Of a stretch of 64,000 nt of DNA, positions 1 through 8,112 are shown piece by piece; positions within the stretch are counted from its first letter, which is position 1, and every line of letters starts with the position of its first letter. The notes beneath the pieces were generated by a model. The model made no database searches, was not told the DNA's origin, and saw only the letters and a list, made by a program, of their open reading frames with translations. Origin of the DNA: Deltaproteobacteria bacterium PRO3 (GTDB lineage Bacteria > UBA10199 > DSSB01); NCBI GenBank assembly GCA_030263375.1, contig SZOV01000005.1:1-64000 (forward strand), read 5' to 3'. The position numbers and the translations under genes were made by a program.

Positions 1-170
1 CGGTCGCCGGCGCGGATCCCGGCGGCGAAGGCCTCGGCGGAGACCGCGACCAGCGGCGCCCGCGGCGCGCTGCTGGCCGCGATCGCCGTCGGCCGGCCGC
101 GCAGCCGCGCGTCGACGCGGCGCTCGACCGCGACCGCAAAGGCGGGAATATTGACGTGAACGACCTGCAT
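1..170 (-). CDS. Y-family DNA polymerase (DinB/ImuB-like), N-terminal part only
   Basis: The gene starts at the ATG at 170 and runs off the left edge, so only about 56 residues are visible. They begin MQVVHVNIPAFAVAVERR and continue with LRGRPTAIAA and an AVSAEAFAAGIRAGD stretch. This matches the opening of UmuC/DinB-type polymerases, which have a catalytic-strand 'HVDxxAFxAxVE', then 'LRGxPxAV' and 'SxEAxxxGxRxGM'. The first metal-binding Asp of active polymerases appears as Asn (HVN rather than HVD), which favours an ImuB-like non-catalytic member over Pol IV. That is an inference from a short piece. The gene lies downstream of lexA in the same direction, as in SOS mutagenesis cassettes. 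Confidence 0.7.
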   Translation of the reverse strand, partial: MQVVHVNIPAFAVAVERRVDARLRGRPTAIAASSAPRAPLVAVSAEAFAAGIRAGD

Positions 171-183
171 ACCCGGAAAAGGA

Positions 184-198
184 ACGTAAAAAAATGTA
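184..198. promoter_or_regulatory. Possible SOS-type operator upstream of the Y-family polymerase
   Basis: The stretch ACGTAAAAAAATGTA lies just before the polymerase gene. It resembles TACGTA-N5-TACGTA upstream of lexA (1088-1104). A shared LexA box is only a suggestion; the similarity is short and overlaps the end of the MITE-like element. Confidence 0.2.
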
Positions 199-421
199 GG
201 GGCGAACCTTGTGTTCGCCCTCCCTGGGGAGGGTTTATCTATGGGAGGGCTTCGCTTCGCCGCCATGCCCATAGGGGCTGAACATGTTCAGCCACCTTGG
301 ACGAAGGAGACGTCATGGACCGCATTGAAAATCATAACAGGGGTCAACCTTGCTCGGGACCCTGCGGTCCTGTTCACTCCTCTGCAGCATTGGGGAAGGC
401 GAACACAAGGTTCGCCCCTAC
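195..421. mobile_element. MITE-like element with 24-bp perfect terminal inverted repeats
   Basis: Positions 196-219 (GTAGGGGCGAACC... and on to GTTCGCC) are the exact reverse complement of 398-421. Each arm is itself nearly palindromic (GGCGAAC-N5-GTTCGCC). The 178-bp interior holds no convincing gene but contains a 16-bp perfect palindrome (GCTGAACATGTTCAGC, 278-293). The right end coincides with the lexA stop codon: the lexA reading frame ends Tyr-Ser-TAG, with TAG taken from the element's terminal TAGGGG. The size, terminal repeats and lack of coding capacity fit a miniature inverted-repeat element. I see no clear target-site duplication. Confidence 0.65.
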
Positions 422-1017
422 GAGTAACGCCGCATCAACCCCACCACCACCCCCAAGATGTGAAAGGCCTGCCCCGGCTCGACCCAGATCGACTGCATCG
501 CCTGGTTGGCCGGCCGCAGCTCGACCTTCTGCCCCTGCGTGAAAAATTTCTTCACGGTGGCCTCGCCGTCGATCATCGCGACGACGGTCTGCCCGCGCCG
601 CGCGGTGGGCTGGCGGCGGACGATGACCAGGTCGCCGTCGTGGATGCCGTCTTCGATCATCGAGTCGCCGCGCACGCGCAGCGCGAAGTTTTCGCCGCCG
701 CCGAGCAGCGACTTGGGCACATCGACGCGCTCTTGCACCTCGACCGCCTCGAGGGGCAGGCCCGCCGCGACGGTGCCCAGCAAGGGCAGTCGCACGGACT
801 CGGCGCCGACCTCGTTGAGCCGAAGGGCGCGGCGTCCGTAGGCGTCTTTGACGAGGTAACCCTTACTCTGAAGCGCCTGGAGATAATCCTGCACCGAGCC
901 GAGCGACTTGAGGCGGAAGCGCGCCGCGATCTCGCGCTGCGTGGGCGGGTAGCCCTTCGCCTCGGCGTAACTTTGGACGAAATCGAGAATCCGCTTTTGT
1001 TTTGGGGTAAGCGTCAT
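418..1017 (-). CDS. lexA: LexA repressor
   Basis: This is the SOS repressor, which binds operators as a dimer and self-cleaves when RecA filaments form. Counting from MTLTPKQ, the winged helix-turn-helix covers residues 1-65. The cleavage site is Ala85-Gly86 in GTVAAGLP, the catalytic Ser119 is in RGDSM, and the catalytic Lys156 is in GEATVKKF, so all self-cleavage residues are present. At 199 aa the length is normal. I chose the ATG at 1017 because GGAG lies about 8 bases upstream and family members start MTLT. An upstream TTG at 1056 would add 13 atypical residues. The stop codon is contributed by the adjacent MITE-like element. Confidence 0.95.
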   Translation of the reverse strand: MTLTPKQKRILDFVQSYAEAKGYPPTQREIAARFRLKSLGSVQDYLQALQSKGYLVKDAYGRRALRLNEVGAESVRLPLLGTVAAGLPLEAVEVQERVDVPKSLLGGGENFALRVRGDSMIEDGIHDGDLVIVRRQPTARRGQTVVAMIDGEATVKKFFTQGQKVELRPANQAMQSIWVEPGQAFHILGVVVGLMRRYS

Positions 1018-1087
1018 TTCTGGGCACTCCGTCGCTGCGTCGAATGAGTTTGGCAAAACCGGCTAGCCGACCGGAGTTCCAGCTTAA

Positions 1088-1104
1088 TACGTACTTTTTA
1101 CGTA
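1088..1104. promoter_or_regulatory. Candidate lexA autoregulatory operator
   Basis: TACGTA-CTTTT-TACGTA forms an inverted repeat about 70 bases upstream of the lexA start, where an autoregulatory LexA box would be expected. LexA sites differ between deltaproteobacterial lineages, so the motif cannot be confirmed by eye. Confidence 0.35.
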
Positions 1105-1171
1105 GTTCAAGCCCTATCTGAGGGCTCGGAGCAAATGCCCGATATCGTTTATTTTTTTATTTCGAATCGGC

Positions 1172-2893
1172 TCAAATGCCCAGCGAGGGCGGGGTCGCTT
1201 CGCCCGCGGAGGCGGCGCCCGCGCCGCCGTTGCTGTTCTGTTGGGCGTGGTTGGGGCCCTCCGGCAGCGGGCGCTGGGGCTCGTTGGCGGCCAGGCGCAG
1301 CGGCGGTGAGCTGCTGGGCGTGGCGGCGCCGGGCTCGGGGTCGTAGGGGGCGTCCTCGACGACGGCGACCGCCGCCGCGGGCAAGGTCTCGCCCGGCTCC
1401 AGTTCCAACCCCATCGCGTCGACGAAGACGCGGCGGTTGAGGGGAAACCTCAACTCCGCCTCCGGCAGGACGGGGCGCGAGGAGAGCGCGTCGCGCTGCG
1501 GATCCAAGGGGCGGAAATCGACCATCCAAGCGCCCGTCGTTCCCTCGCGGAGGTGCAAGACGACCTCCTTGCCGATGGAATTCAAGCCGCGAATGTCGAA
1601 GACCGCGCCGGGCTCGGTCTCGGGGCGTTCCGGAAAACGCAGGCGGAGCTCCGCCCCTTCGCATCCCTCGACGCCCGCGAGCGACGCGCCCCAACCGCTC
1701 TGCGCGAGCAGCACGCCGCGCAGGCTATCCCACGGGAGGGTGCCGCGGCCCTCGTGGCGGAGGTAGGCCATCAGCGCCTCGCGGCGCTGGGCCGCGGGCA
1801 GAGCGCCGTTTTCCATCGCCTCGAAGAGCAGCTCCGCCGACCAGGGCGCGGGCGAATCGCCCAGCGCGGCGAGGACGAGGTTCCATTGCGAAAAGTCGGC
1901 CGCGGCCTCGGAACCCTCGCCTGCCCGGGAACCGCGGTCTTCCACGATCATGGAGACGTCGCTCAAGAGCCCGCGCCACCAAGCCGCCTCGGGCGGGTGC
2001 GGCGCGCGGGCCAAGAGGCGCAGCATGAGATAGCGCGTCGCCACCGGCTCCTCCGGGTCTTCCGCCAGGGAGCGGAAGACCTCACCCGCGTCGGAGCCGT
2101 TGTCGAGGCTGTCGGCGGGAAGATAGCTCAAGGCGCGGGCGCGGCGCTCGGTCGCGGCGCGAGGGTCCATCGCGAGGTTTTGCAAAAAGCGGATCGCCGC
2201 GGGATGCCCGTCGGCGGCCAGGCCGCAGGCGCGGGCGATTCGCTCGTCGAGGGAAAGCGCCCCGGCGTAACGAGGGGCGACCGCCGCCTCGCTTTCGCGC
2301 AAGAATTCCGTCGCGTCCCGATCGCCCGCCTCGGCCAAGACCCGCGCGCTGCGCATACGCAGGACGGGCTCCGCGGCCGCGAGATTGCCGCGCAGTTCCG
2401 CGACGAGGGCGCGCAGGAAGGAGTCCTCGGGACGCAGGTAATGATAGACGCCGAAAGTGGGGGAGCCGAAGGGCATCGCGACGAGACCGGAGGCGCCGAG
2501 GCCGCGCGGCAGCAGCGCGGCGAGTTCGCCCAAGGTCTCGGCGGAGACGGGCGTCTCCCCGGGCACGCGCGGGTCCGAGGCCAAGCGCGCCGTCAAGTGG
2601 CGCGCGTGGTGCCGCCAGGCCTCGCGGCCGTCCGAGCCGGCCAGGCGTGCGATCAGGGCGCCGGGCGCCGAGCCCCGCAGGAGGACGCCCCGCAGCTCCA
2701 GGCAACCGAGCAGGTCCAGCTGCTCTTCGGAGGAGAGGAAGCGGTCTTCCAAGGCCGTCGCCAAGGCCTGGGACTCCGCGGAGGAAATGCGCAGATCCTC
2801 GCGCAGGCGCGCGGCAAAATCCTCCGTCTCCACGCAGGTCTCGCGGAGCTCCAAGATACGTCGGCTTAAGGGAATTTCGTGGAGAGGGGTCAC
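1172..2893 (-). CDS. Large soluble protein of unknown function, alpha-helical repeat-like
   Basis: I do not recognise this family. From a GTG start at 2893, with AAGGAAG just upstream, it encodes about 574 residues beginning VTPLHEIPLSRRILEL. A longer reading to 3034 adds basic, non-protein-like residues and was not used. The middle is rich in Ala, Leu and Arg, with repeated helix-like blocks such as 'RMRSARVLAEAGDRDATEF' that suggest HEAT-like repeats. The C-terminal third is more beta-like and ends in a Pro/Asn-rich tail. No signal peptide or membrane segment is visible. It lies upstream of lexA on the same strand with a gap of about 155 bases. Confidence 0.6.
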   Translation of the reverse strand: MTPLHEIPLSRRILELRETCVETEDFAARLREDLRISSAESQALATALEDRFLSSEEQLDLLGCLELRGVLLRGSAPGALIARLAGSDGREAWRHHARHLTARLASDPRVPGETPVSAETLGELAALLPRGLGASGLVAMPFGSPTFGVYHYLRPEDSFLRALVAELRGNLAAAEPVLRMRSARVLAEAGDRDATEFLRESEAAVAPRYAGALSLDERIARACGLAADGHPAAIRFLQNLAMDPRAATERRARALSYLPADSLDNGSDAGEVFRSLAEDPEEPVATRYLMLRLLARAPHPPEAAWWRGLLSDVSMIVEDRGSRAGEGSEAAADFSQWNLVLAALGDSPAPWSAELLFEAMENGALPAAQRREALMAYLRHEGRGTLPWDSLRGVLLAQSGWGASLAGVEGCEGAELRLRFPERPETEPGAVFDIRGLNSIGKEVVLHLREGTTGAWMVDFRPLDPQRDALSSRPVLPEAELRFPLNRRVFVDAMGLELEPGETLPAAAVAVVEDAPYDPEPGAATPSSSPPLRLAANEPQRPLPEGPNHAQQNSNGGAGAASAGEATPPSLGI

Positions 2894-3120
2894 GGGGCTT
2901 CCTTGTCTTCGTGCAAGGTGCCTCCGCCGGATTATCTTAAAGCAACACGCGTGCCAGGAACCTCGTGGGACCTTAGATAAAAAACCTTTTAATTTCGGAT
3001 AATTACTAAAACAGACTGCGGAGCGGCGTCCCACACGAAGCCGAAATCTGTGGTCTGATCTCCCCGGAAGGCCTTCGGCTGAGTAGCCCAGACCTCCACG
3101 AATTAATCTATATTAATCAT

Positions 3121-3246
3121 TTCGAAACCTACGACGCGTTCTTGAACGGGTGGCCGGGCGGGGGCCCCCCGCCGCCCGCAGCTTGCGAGGACGGTGGGGG
3201 TGCAGCCCGGACAGGTCCCGTTCAAGAACGCGTCGTAGGTTTCGAA
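3121..3246. repeat. 30-bp perfect inverted repeat with a GC-rich 66-bp interior
   Basis: Positions 3121-3150 (TTCGAAACCTACGACGCGTT onward) are the exact reverse complement of 3217-3246. The interior contains a second GC hairpin (GGCGG...CCGCC type). The surrounding region is non-coding and the unit would fold into a long stem. It sits about 110 bases from tRNA-Val and next to a copy of that tRNA's 3' end. Confidence 0.8.
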
Positions 3247-3257
3247 CTCCTTATTAT

Positions 3258-3275
3258 TGGGCGAAACAGGGATTG
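3258..3275 (-). repeat. Partial duplicate of the tRNA-Val 3' end
   Basis: GGGCGAAACAGGGAT followed by TGAAAC repeats the acceptor/T-arm end of the intact tRNA-Val at 3357-3374, with a similar TTATTATT/AATAATA-like flank. This is what an old attachment site or tRNA-targeted insertion leaves behind. Confidence 0.5.
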
Positions 3276-3285
3276 AAACGATTCG

Positions 3286-3310
3286 CTCAGCCGGAGTGAA
3301 TCCGGCTGAG
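3286..3310. repeat. Short hairpin CTCAGCCGGA / TCCGGCTGAG
   Basis: This is a perfect 10-bp inverted repeat with a 5-base spacer and no T run, between the tRNA-Val fragment and the intact tRNA. Its function is unknown. Confidence 0.5.
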
Positions 3311-3355
3311 CCAAAGCCGGGTTCGATCCCCAAAAGAAATTTATCTACAATAATA

Positions 3356-3429
3356 TGGGCGAAACAGGGATCGAACCTGTGACCTCTGCCTTGTAAGGGC
3401 AGCGCTCTAACCAGCTGAGCTATTCGCCC
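3356..3429 (-). tRNA. tRNA-Val (anticodon TAC)
   Basis: The minus strand reads GGGCGAATAGCTCAGC at the 5' end. The anticodon stem-loop is CTGCC-CTTACAA-GGCAG, giving anticodon TAC. The T arm contains GGTTCGATCCC and the acceptor strand TTCGCCC is followed by A. All four stems pair. The CCA end is not encoded. Confidence 0.95.
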
Positions 3430-3553
3430 GATCGCTTGCGCAAGCCAAGGCCTAACGGCATCGAAAGGCCCGGGTCAAAGAAAAAATCCCCTCTCCGTGA
3501 CCCGACCCCCGCCTTCCGCTATCATCGCCCTGAACAAGCGAAAGGAGAAGCCC

Positions 3554-4615
3554 ATGGCACTGCCCACTCCGGCCTATGCCGCCCCCTCCCCCACCCAAGC
3601 CCTCGCCCCCTTCCAAATCGAACGCCGCGAGCCCGGTCCCCGCGACGTCCTGATCGACATCCATTTCTGCGGGGTCTGCCATTCCGACATCCACCAGGCC
3701 CGCGACGAATGGGGCGGGGCGATCTTCCCCATGGTGCCGGGCCACGAGATCGTCGGCACGGTCGCGCGGGTCGGCGCCCAGGTGACGCGCTTCAAGGCCG
3801 GCGACCGCGTCGGCGTCGGCTGCATGGTCGGTTCCTGCCGCGACTGCGCCGCCTGCCGCAAGGGCCTCGAGCAATACTGCGAGCGCACGATCTCCTTCAC
3901 CTACAACTCCCGCGAGGCGGACGGAAAGACGCCCACCTACGGCGGCTACTCGACCTGCATCACCGTCGACGAGTATTTTGTCCTGCGGCTGCCGGAGGGC
4001 CTCCCCCTGGACAAGGCGGCGCCCCTGCTCTGCGCGGGCATCACCACCTACTCCCCGCTGCGCCACTGGGGCGCGGGACCCGGCAAGCGGGTCGCGGTGC
4101 TGGGACTGGGCGGACTCGGCCACATGGCGATCAAGCTCGCGCGCGCGATGGGCGCGGAGGTGACGGTGCTCAGCCATTCGGAAAAGAAGCGCGAGGACGC
4201 CGCCCGGCTCGGGGCGCAGGAATTCTTCTCGGGCGCGGATCCCGAGACCTTCAAGAAGCTGGCCGGCCGCTTCGACCTGATACTAAACACGGTCTCGGTG
4301 GACTTGGATTGGAATCTCTACCTCGACCTCGTCGCCCGCGACGGCGCGATGGTACTCTTGGGCATCCCGCCGAAGGCCCCGCCGGTGGAGGCCTTCCGCC
4401 TGATCGGCAAACGCCGCGCCTTGAGCGGCTCGCTGATCGGCGGCATCCCCGAGACGCAGGAGATGCTGGATTTTTGCGGGAAGCACGGCATCGTCTCGGA
4501 CATCGAGCTCATCCCGATGCAGGCGATCAACGAGGCCTACGAGCGGATGATCCGCGGTGACGTGCGCTACCGCTTCGTGATCGACCTCGCCTCGCTGCGC
4601 GGCGCCGGAGGCTAG
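3554..4615 (+). CDS. Zinc-dependent alcohol dehydrogenase (MDR family, NAD(P)-linked)
   Basis: The protein has 353 residues and starts at the ATG at 3554, preceded by AAAGGAG. It belongs to the cinnamyl-alcohol/YahK-type branch of medium-chain dehydrogenases, which reduce aldehydes in the cytoplasm. Catalytic zinc ligands are Cys39 (FCGVCHSD) and His64-Glu65 (PGHEIVG). The structural zinc site is Cys95, Cys98, Cys101 and Cys109. A Rossmann nucleotide motif GLGGLGH follows in the middle of the protein. It is convergent with the next gene, overlapping it by four bases. The exact substrate cannot be read from the sequence. Confidence 0.93.
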   Translation: MALPTPAYAAPSPTQALAPFQIERREPGPRDVLIDIHFCGVCHSDIHQARDEWGGAIFPMVPGHEIVGTVARVGAQVTRFKAGDRVGVGCMVGSCRDCAACRKGLEQYCERTISFTYNSREADGKTPTYGGYSTCITVDEYFVLRLPEGLPLDKAAPLLCAGITTYSPLRHWGAGPGKRVAVLGLGGLGHMAIKLARAMGAEVTVLSHSEKKREDAARLGAQEFFSGADPETFKKLAGRFDLILNTVSVDLDWNLYLDLVARDGAMVLLGIPPKAPPVEAFRLIGKRRALSGSLIGGIPETQEMLDFCGKHGIVSDIELIPMQAINEAYERMIRGDVRYRFVIDLASLRGAGG

Positions 4616-5565
4616 GTCGCGGGAGGCGAGGCGGGCAGAGACGCGGCGGCTGCGGCCTTTTCCTGGATTTGGCGGAAGGGCTTGGAGACCCCCGCGATCT
4701 TCTCCTCCCAGCCGCGATCGGGAGCGGCGTCCTCGGTCGCGTCGAGGTAGGCGAGGATCATCGAGGTCATGGCCCAGGGATCGAAGAGGGCGAATTTGGT
4801 GACCGCGGCGCAGATCAGGGCGAAGGCGACGAAGAGCAGCTTCCACTTGGGATAGAGGCCGGCCAAGCCCAAGAAGGGAATCAGATACAGGATCGCCAAC
4901 ACCGCATAGCTCAAGAGCGCCGCGATCCCGAGGAAGACGGCCGTCTTCAGGACCTGCTTCCAGCTTTGAGCGTAGAGCACCAAGCCGGTTTTCGCCGATT
5001 CCCAGACCGTCTCCCCTTCCTTCAGGAAATTGCGGGCCATCACCGCCTCGTCGATGTAGGTAAGGCTGAAGCGCAAGACCACCTTGGCCGCGCTGACCAG
5101 GCTTTGCAGGCTGGGAACGCCCTGGAAGAGGTTCGCCATCGATTGCATGAGCCCGTTGATCGCGCCGATCGTCCCCGTCACGAGGCGGTCGGCTAGGAAG
5201 AGCACGCTGGTCTCCTTGAAGCGCGCCATGACTTTTTCCTTCCCCCACTCCACCTGACTCTTGCCTTCGGGCAGGGAGCCGTGCCGGGCCAGACGCACGA
5301 CGACCGCGACGTGGGCGGTCTTCAGGACGTAGAGGAAATACTCGCGGAACAGCTTCACGAAGGGAAAGGGCAGCAAGAGGGCGACGATCCAGACGGCGAG
5401 GCGGGCGTACTCGTGAAGGGCGGCTGCGCCCTGGCCGATAAGGAAGACCAGGACCCAATAGAGGCAGAACAGAAAGCCGAAGGCGAAGTAGAGGCCCATC
5501 CGCAGCAGAACGAAGGGCATGGTTTTCAAGGTGATGGCGGCCGCGCGGCCGAGGGTGGAGGGCAT
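4612..5565 (-). CDS. Multi-spanning inner membrane protein, unknown function
   Basis: The protein has 317 residues. Hydrophobic segments lie near residues 15-45, 55-75 and 210-265, the last forming two or three helices around [20 protein letters not shown]. Between them is a soluble amphipathic region with '[19 protein letters not shown]'. The C-terminal tail is cytoplasm-like and Ala-rich. It resembles in outline choline-transporter-like and other poorly known membrane proteins, but I do not assign a family. Confidence 0.7.
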   Translation of the reverse strand: MPSTLGRAAAITLKTMPFVLLRMGLYFAFGFLFCLYWVLVFLIGQGAAALHEYARLAVWIVALLLPFPFVKLFREYFLYVLKTAHVAVVVRLARHGSLPEGKSQVEWGKEKVMARFKETSVLFLADRLVTGTIGAINGLMQSMANLFQGVPSLQSLVSAAKVVLRFSLTYIDEAVMARNFLKEGETVWESAKTGLVLYAQSWKQVLKTAVFLGIAALLSYAVLAILYLIPFLGLAGLYPKWKLLFVAFALICAAVTKFALFDPWAMTSMILAYLDATEDAAPDRGWEEKIAGVSKPFRQIQEKAAAAASLPASPPAT

Positions 5566-5698
5566 GCAAAATCCCTGGAAATACTTAAGACCCCGACCGC
5601 TGTCCAGCCCTTCCCTTTAATATTTGTTGCCAATTCGTACAAAAGGCTTATCCTCTTCAGCTATTCTGGACTCATCCAACCTATCTAAGGAGGCATCC

Positions 5699-6286
5699 AT
5701 GAGCCGCTCTCTCTTGGCACTCACGGCCGTTTTGGCCCTCATTGTCCCGCTGAGCCTGCAGGCCTACGACAAAAAGTCCGAGGCCCCGCAAAGCGCCACC
5801 GCCGTCTCGACGGAATACGACACTAAAGTCGGCAAGGTGATCGAAGTCGACCACGCGAAGAATACCTTGGTCCTGGAAGGCGAAGGCGGCAGCCGCCTCG
5901 AGCTCGTGGTCGACCCCAACAAGGTCAAGAACTTCAAGAACGTCAAAAAGGGCGATCTGGTGAAGGTGCAACAAGAGCAATCCTGGGCCCTGACTTTAAG
6001 CAAGAAGCAAAAGGGCGAAAAGCCCTCCGCCGAGGTCGTCACCGCCAAGGAGACGGCGCCGGCCGGCCAGAAGCCCGGCATGGAGCAAGTGAAGATCGCG
6101 GAAATCTCCGCCGAAATCGTCAAGGTCGACACGGCGAAATCCGTGGTCGAGCTCAAAGGCCCTGCCGGCAACGTCGTGGCCTTGAAGGCGAAGGACCCGA
6201 AGAACCTGGAAGGCCTGAAGAAGGGCGACATGGTCACCGCGACCTACACCGTCGCCGTGGCGGTCTCGGTCGAGGCCGCGAAGTAA
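5699..6286 (+). CDS. Secreted protein with two internal beta-domain repeats
   Basis: The start is the ATG at 5699 after AAGGAGG, giving 195 residues. A signal peptide (MSRSLLALTAVLALIVPLSLQA) precedes two copies of a roughly 50-residue unit. The first contains 'VIEVDHAKNTLVLEG...FKNVKKGDLVKV' and the second 'IVKVDTAKSVVELKG...LEGLKKGDMVTA'. Each looks like a small beta-barrel of the type found in periplasmic proteins annotated DUF1344/OB-like. I infer a periplasmic location. It is followed by a terminator shared with the convergent gene. Confidence 0.75.
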   Translation: MSRSLLALTAVLALIVPLSLQAYDKKSEAPQSATAVSTEYDTKVGKVIEVDHAKNTLVLEGEGGSRLELVVDPNKVKNFKNVKKGDLVKVQQEQSWALTLSKKQKGEKPSAEVVTAKETAPAGQKPGMEQVKIAEISAEIVKVDTAKSVVELKGPAGNVVALKAKDPKNLEGLKKGDMVTATYTVAVAVSVEAAK

Positions 6287-6303
6287 GCTTTCGGATTTAG
6301 CTT

Positions 6304-6338
6304 AAAAAAAAAGGCCGCTTTACAGTGGCCTTTTTTTT
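6304..6338. terminator. Bidirectional rho-independent terminator
   Basis: A run of A, the stem AAGGCCGC / GTGGCCTT and a run of T lie between two convergent genes, so the element can serve both strands. Confidence 0.85.
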
Positions 6339-6346
6339 CGCCCCGC

Positions 6347-7060
6347 TCAGGCGGGCAAGAGAGAAAAGATTTCGACCACCGTCCCCGTGTGGGTGCGGCC
6401 CTTCGGGTCGCAATAGGCGATCGGGCTGAACAACCCGACTTGGCCTTCGCGCAGCATGGCGCTCACCTGGGCGCGGTCCTTGACCACCTTGGCGGGCTGG
6501 AACTGCGGTCCCACCCCGGGTGTGTAGACGTAGGAGGCCGTCAGGCCCGGTTCGGCCTTGATTCGGGGCTTCTTCGCCGGGGCCTTCGTCACCTTCGCGG
6601 GTCGGGTCGGCGTACCGTCCCGCGCCACCAGGGGAGGCGGCGCCTTGGGGATATGCCGGGCCCCCTTTAAGGGATCGTAGGACAGGGCCTTGCGCCGCAG
6701 CTTTTGGAAGCCGGGGCTGTTGAAGACGTTCGTGGAGTCGCCACCCTCGGAGGCGACGGCGCTGTTGGCCGGCCGAGCGCCGTGGCTTGGCTTCGGCTTC
6801 GCGGCGGTCGCGAGCTTGGGCGGGTGTTTCAGCTCCTTGGTCTTGTCGGCGAAGAAGCGGGCCTTTTTGCAGACCGCCTCGGCGGCCTTGCCACCGCAAT
6901 TGGGCGACGGCGGGGCCTTGGGGATGTGACGCATCCCCTTGAGGGGATCGTGGGCCAGGGCTTTGCGTTTGGCCTTTTGAAAAGCGGGACTGGCGAAGAG
7001 ATCGGAAAGACTGGGACCGGGAATGATCCCGCTCGCAGGAATCGTGGCAGGTTTGGTCAT
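6347..7060 (-). CDS. Unknown protein with a duplicated FQK-RKAL-DPLKG-RHIPKAPP motif
   Basis: The protein has 237 residues, is Lys/Pro/Ala-rich, and has no signal peptide. A block of about 33 residues occurs twice: near residue 20 (ASPAFQKAKRKALAHDPLKG) and near residue 109 (NSPGFQKLRRKALSYDPLKG). Both copies end in RHIPKAPP. The C-terminus (VGLFSPIAYCDPKGRTHTGT) is more ordered. The family is not recognised. The internal duplication is clear from the sequence. Confidence 0.65.
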   Translation of the reverse strand: MTKPATIPASGIIPGPSLSDLFASPAFQKAKRKALAHDPLKGMRHIPKAPPSPNCGGKAAEAVCKKARFFADKTKELKHPPKLATAAKPKPSHGARPANSAVASEGGDSTNVFNSPGFQKLRRKALSYDPLKGARHIPKAPPPLVARDGTPTRPAKVTKAPAKKPRIKAEPGLTASYVYTPGVGPQFQPAKVVKDRAQVSAMLREGQVGLFSPIAYCDPKGRTHTGTVVEIFSLLPA

Positions 7061-7078
7061 AGCGTGCCCTCCAGGGGC

Positions 7079-7290
7079 TCAAGACGGAGCAAGCTAGGTG
7101 CCAAAATTCCGATAACTATAAATTACACAATAATTCTAATAAGATAGATGAAAATAGCTTGGTCGGGCACGGTGGCCTTTAAGCCGTATTTCGAGGGGAG
7201 GAGTCCGCAAAATCGGGGTTTGCAGCCGCCGGAACAGGGTTCCGGGATTTGCTCCGTCTTCATTCTCCCTTTGCTCCGTCTTCATTCTCC
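7079..7290. repeat. Copies of a CTCCGTCTTC repeat around an intergenic region
   Basis: AAGACGGAGCAAG occurs near 7080. In opposite orientation, TTTGCTCCGTCTTCATTCTC occurs twice in tandem at about 7250-7290. The same TTTGCTCCGTCT string recurs twice upstream of tig at 54.5 kb. The shared CTCCGTCTTC end suggests kinship with the main palindromic family of the window. No convincing gene lies between 7061 and 7329. Confidence 0.5.
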
Positions 7291-7329
7291 AGGAGAGGAG
7301 AGCCTTTCATTCTCCTTTTCGCGCATCCT

Positions 7330-8112
7330 TCACTCTCCGAGCCAAGGCAGGATGTAGTCGAGCAGGTTAAAGTCATGATTGATCATGCAAACATGACCGT
7401 AACCCTGCAAAGTAATCATCTTGGCGTTCGGCATCTTTTGCGACATGAACTCGGCCTCCCGGACGGAAGGGACCAGGCGATCCAGCTCCCCGGCCAGGAA
7501 CAAGGTGGGGGTCGCGATCTCCGGCAGCCGTTCCGAGATGTCGTAGCTCCGCAGGATCTCGAGGCGCCGGATATAGCCCTGCTTCCCCACCCAGCGCAGG
7601 CGCTGGTGGAACTCGGCCAAGTCCTCCGGCAGGGCGTGCGGGGAATGGATCCGCGACTCCGTGAAGCGACGCACCAGCGGCATCGCCCCCCAGGGCATCC
7701 AGCGCAGCAGGGTCGGCGCCACGCGCAGCTGGAAGGGTTTGCGGATCTTGGGGAAGGAATTCAGGATCACCAGCCCGCGCAAGCGATGCGGGTGCGCGAA
7801 CGCGAAGCTCAGGCTGAGCGCCCCGCCGAAGGATTCGCCGCAGAGCAAAACCTTCTCGTCCCCGCGCTCCGCCGCGACCTTGTCAACCAGCTCCCGCAGT
7901 TCCTCCACGAGGGATTCCATCGTGCACTTGGGATCGTTGGGCAGCGGGAAGGTCAAGACATGGAAGCGCCGGCTCAAGAGGGGCACCTGCCGGTAAAAAA
8001 GCAGGGCCGTGCCGTCCAGCCCCGGCACCAAGATCAGCGTTGGCCCCTCCCCCCTTTCTTGGTACATCAAGGGAGAGCCGACAATGTCGGGAAGATAGGG
8101 GCCCTGGCTCAT
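7330..8112 (-). CDS. Alpha/beta-hydrolase fold enzyme
   Basis: The protein has 260 residues. The nucleophile elbow is GESFGG (Ser near residue 93) and an HG-like oxyanion region 'LVPGLDGTALLF' lies near residue 30. The acid lies in 'FLAGELDRLVP' and the catalytic His in 'GYGHVCM' near residue 243. The start codon overlaps the stop of the upstream hexapeptide transferase (ATGA), so the two are probably cotranslated. The paired acyltransferase suggests lipid or ester metabolism; the substrate is unknown. No signal peptide is visible. Confidence 0.85.
   Translation of the reverse strand: MSQGPYLPDIVGSPLMYQERGEGPTLILVPGLDGTALLFYRQVPLLSRRFHVLTFPLPNDPKCTMESLVEELRELVDKVAAERGDEKVLLCGESFGGALSLSFAFAHPHRLRGLVILNSFPKIRKPFQLRVAPTLLRWMPWGAMPLVRRFTESRIHSPHALPEDLAEFHQRLRWVGKQGYIRRLEILRSYDISERLPEIATPTLFLAGELDRLVPSVREAEFMSQKMPNAKMITLQGYGHVCMINHDFNLLDYILPWLGE

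Noticed and set aside
277-293. GCTGAACATGTTCAGC palindrome as a Gram-positive-type SOS box
   Set aside because: The half-site spacing is two bases rather than four and it lies inside the MITE-like element.
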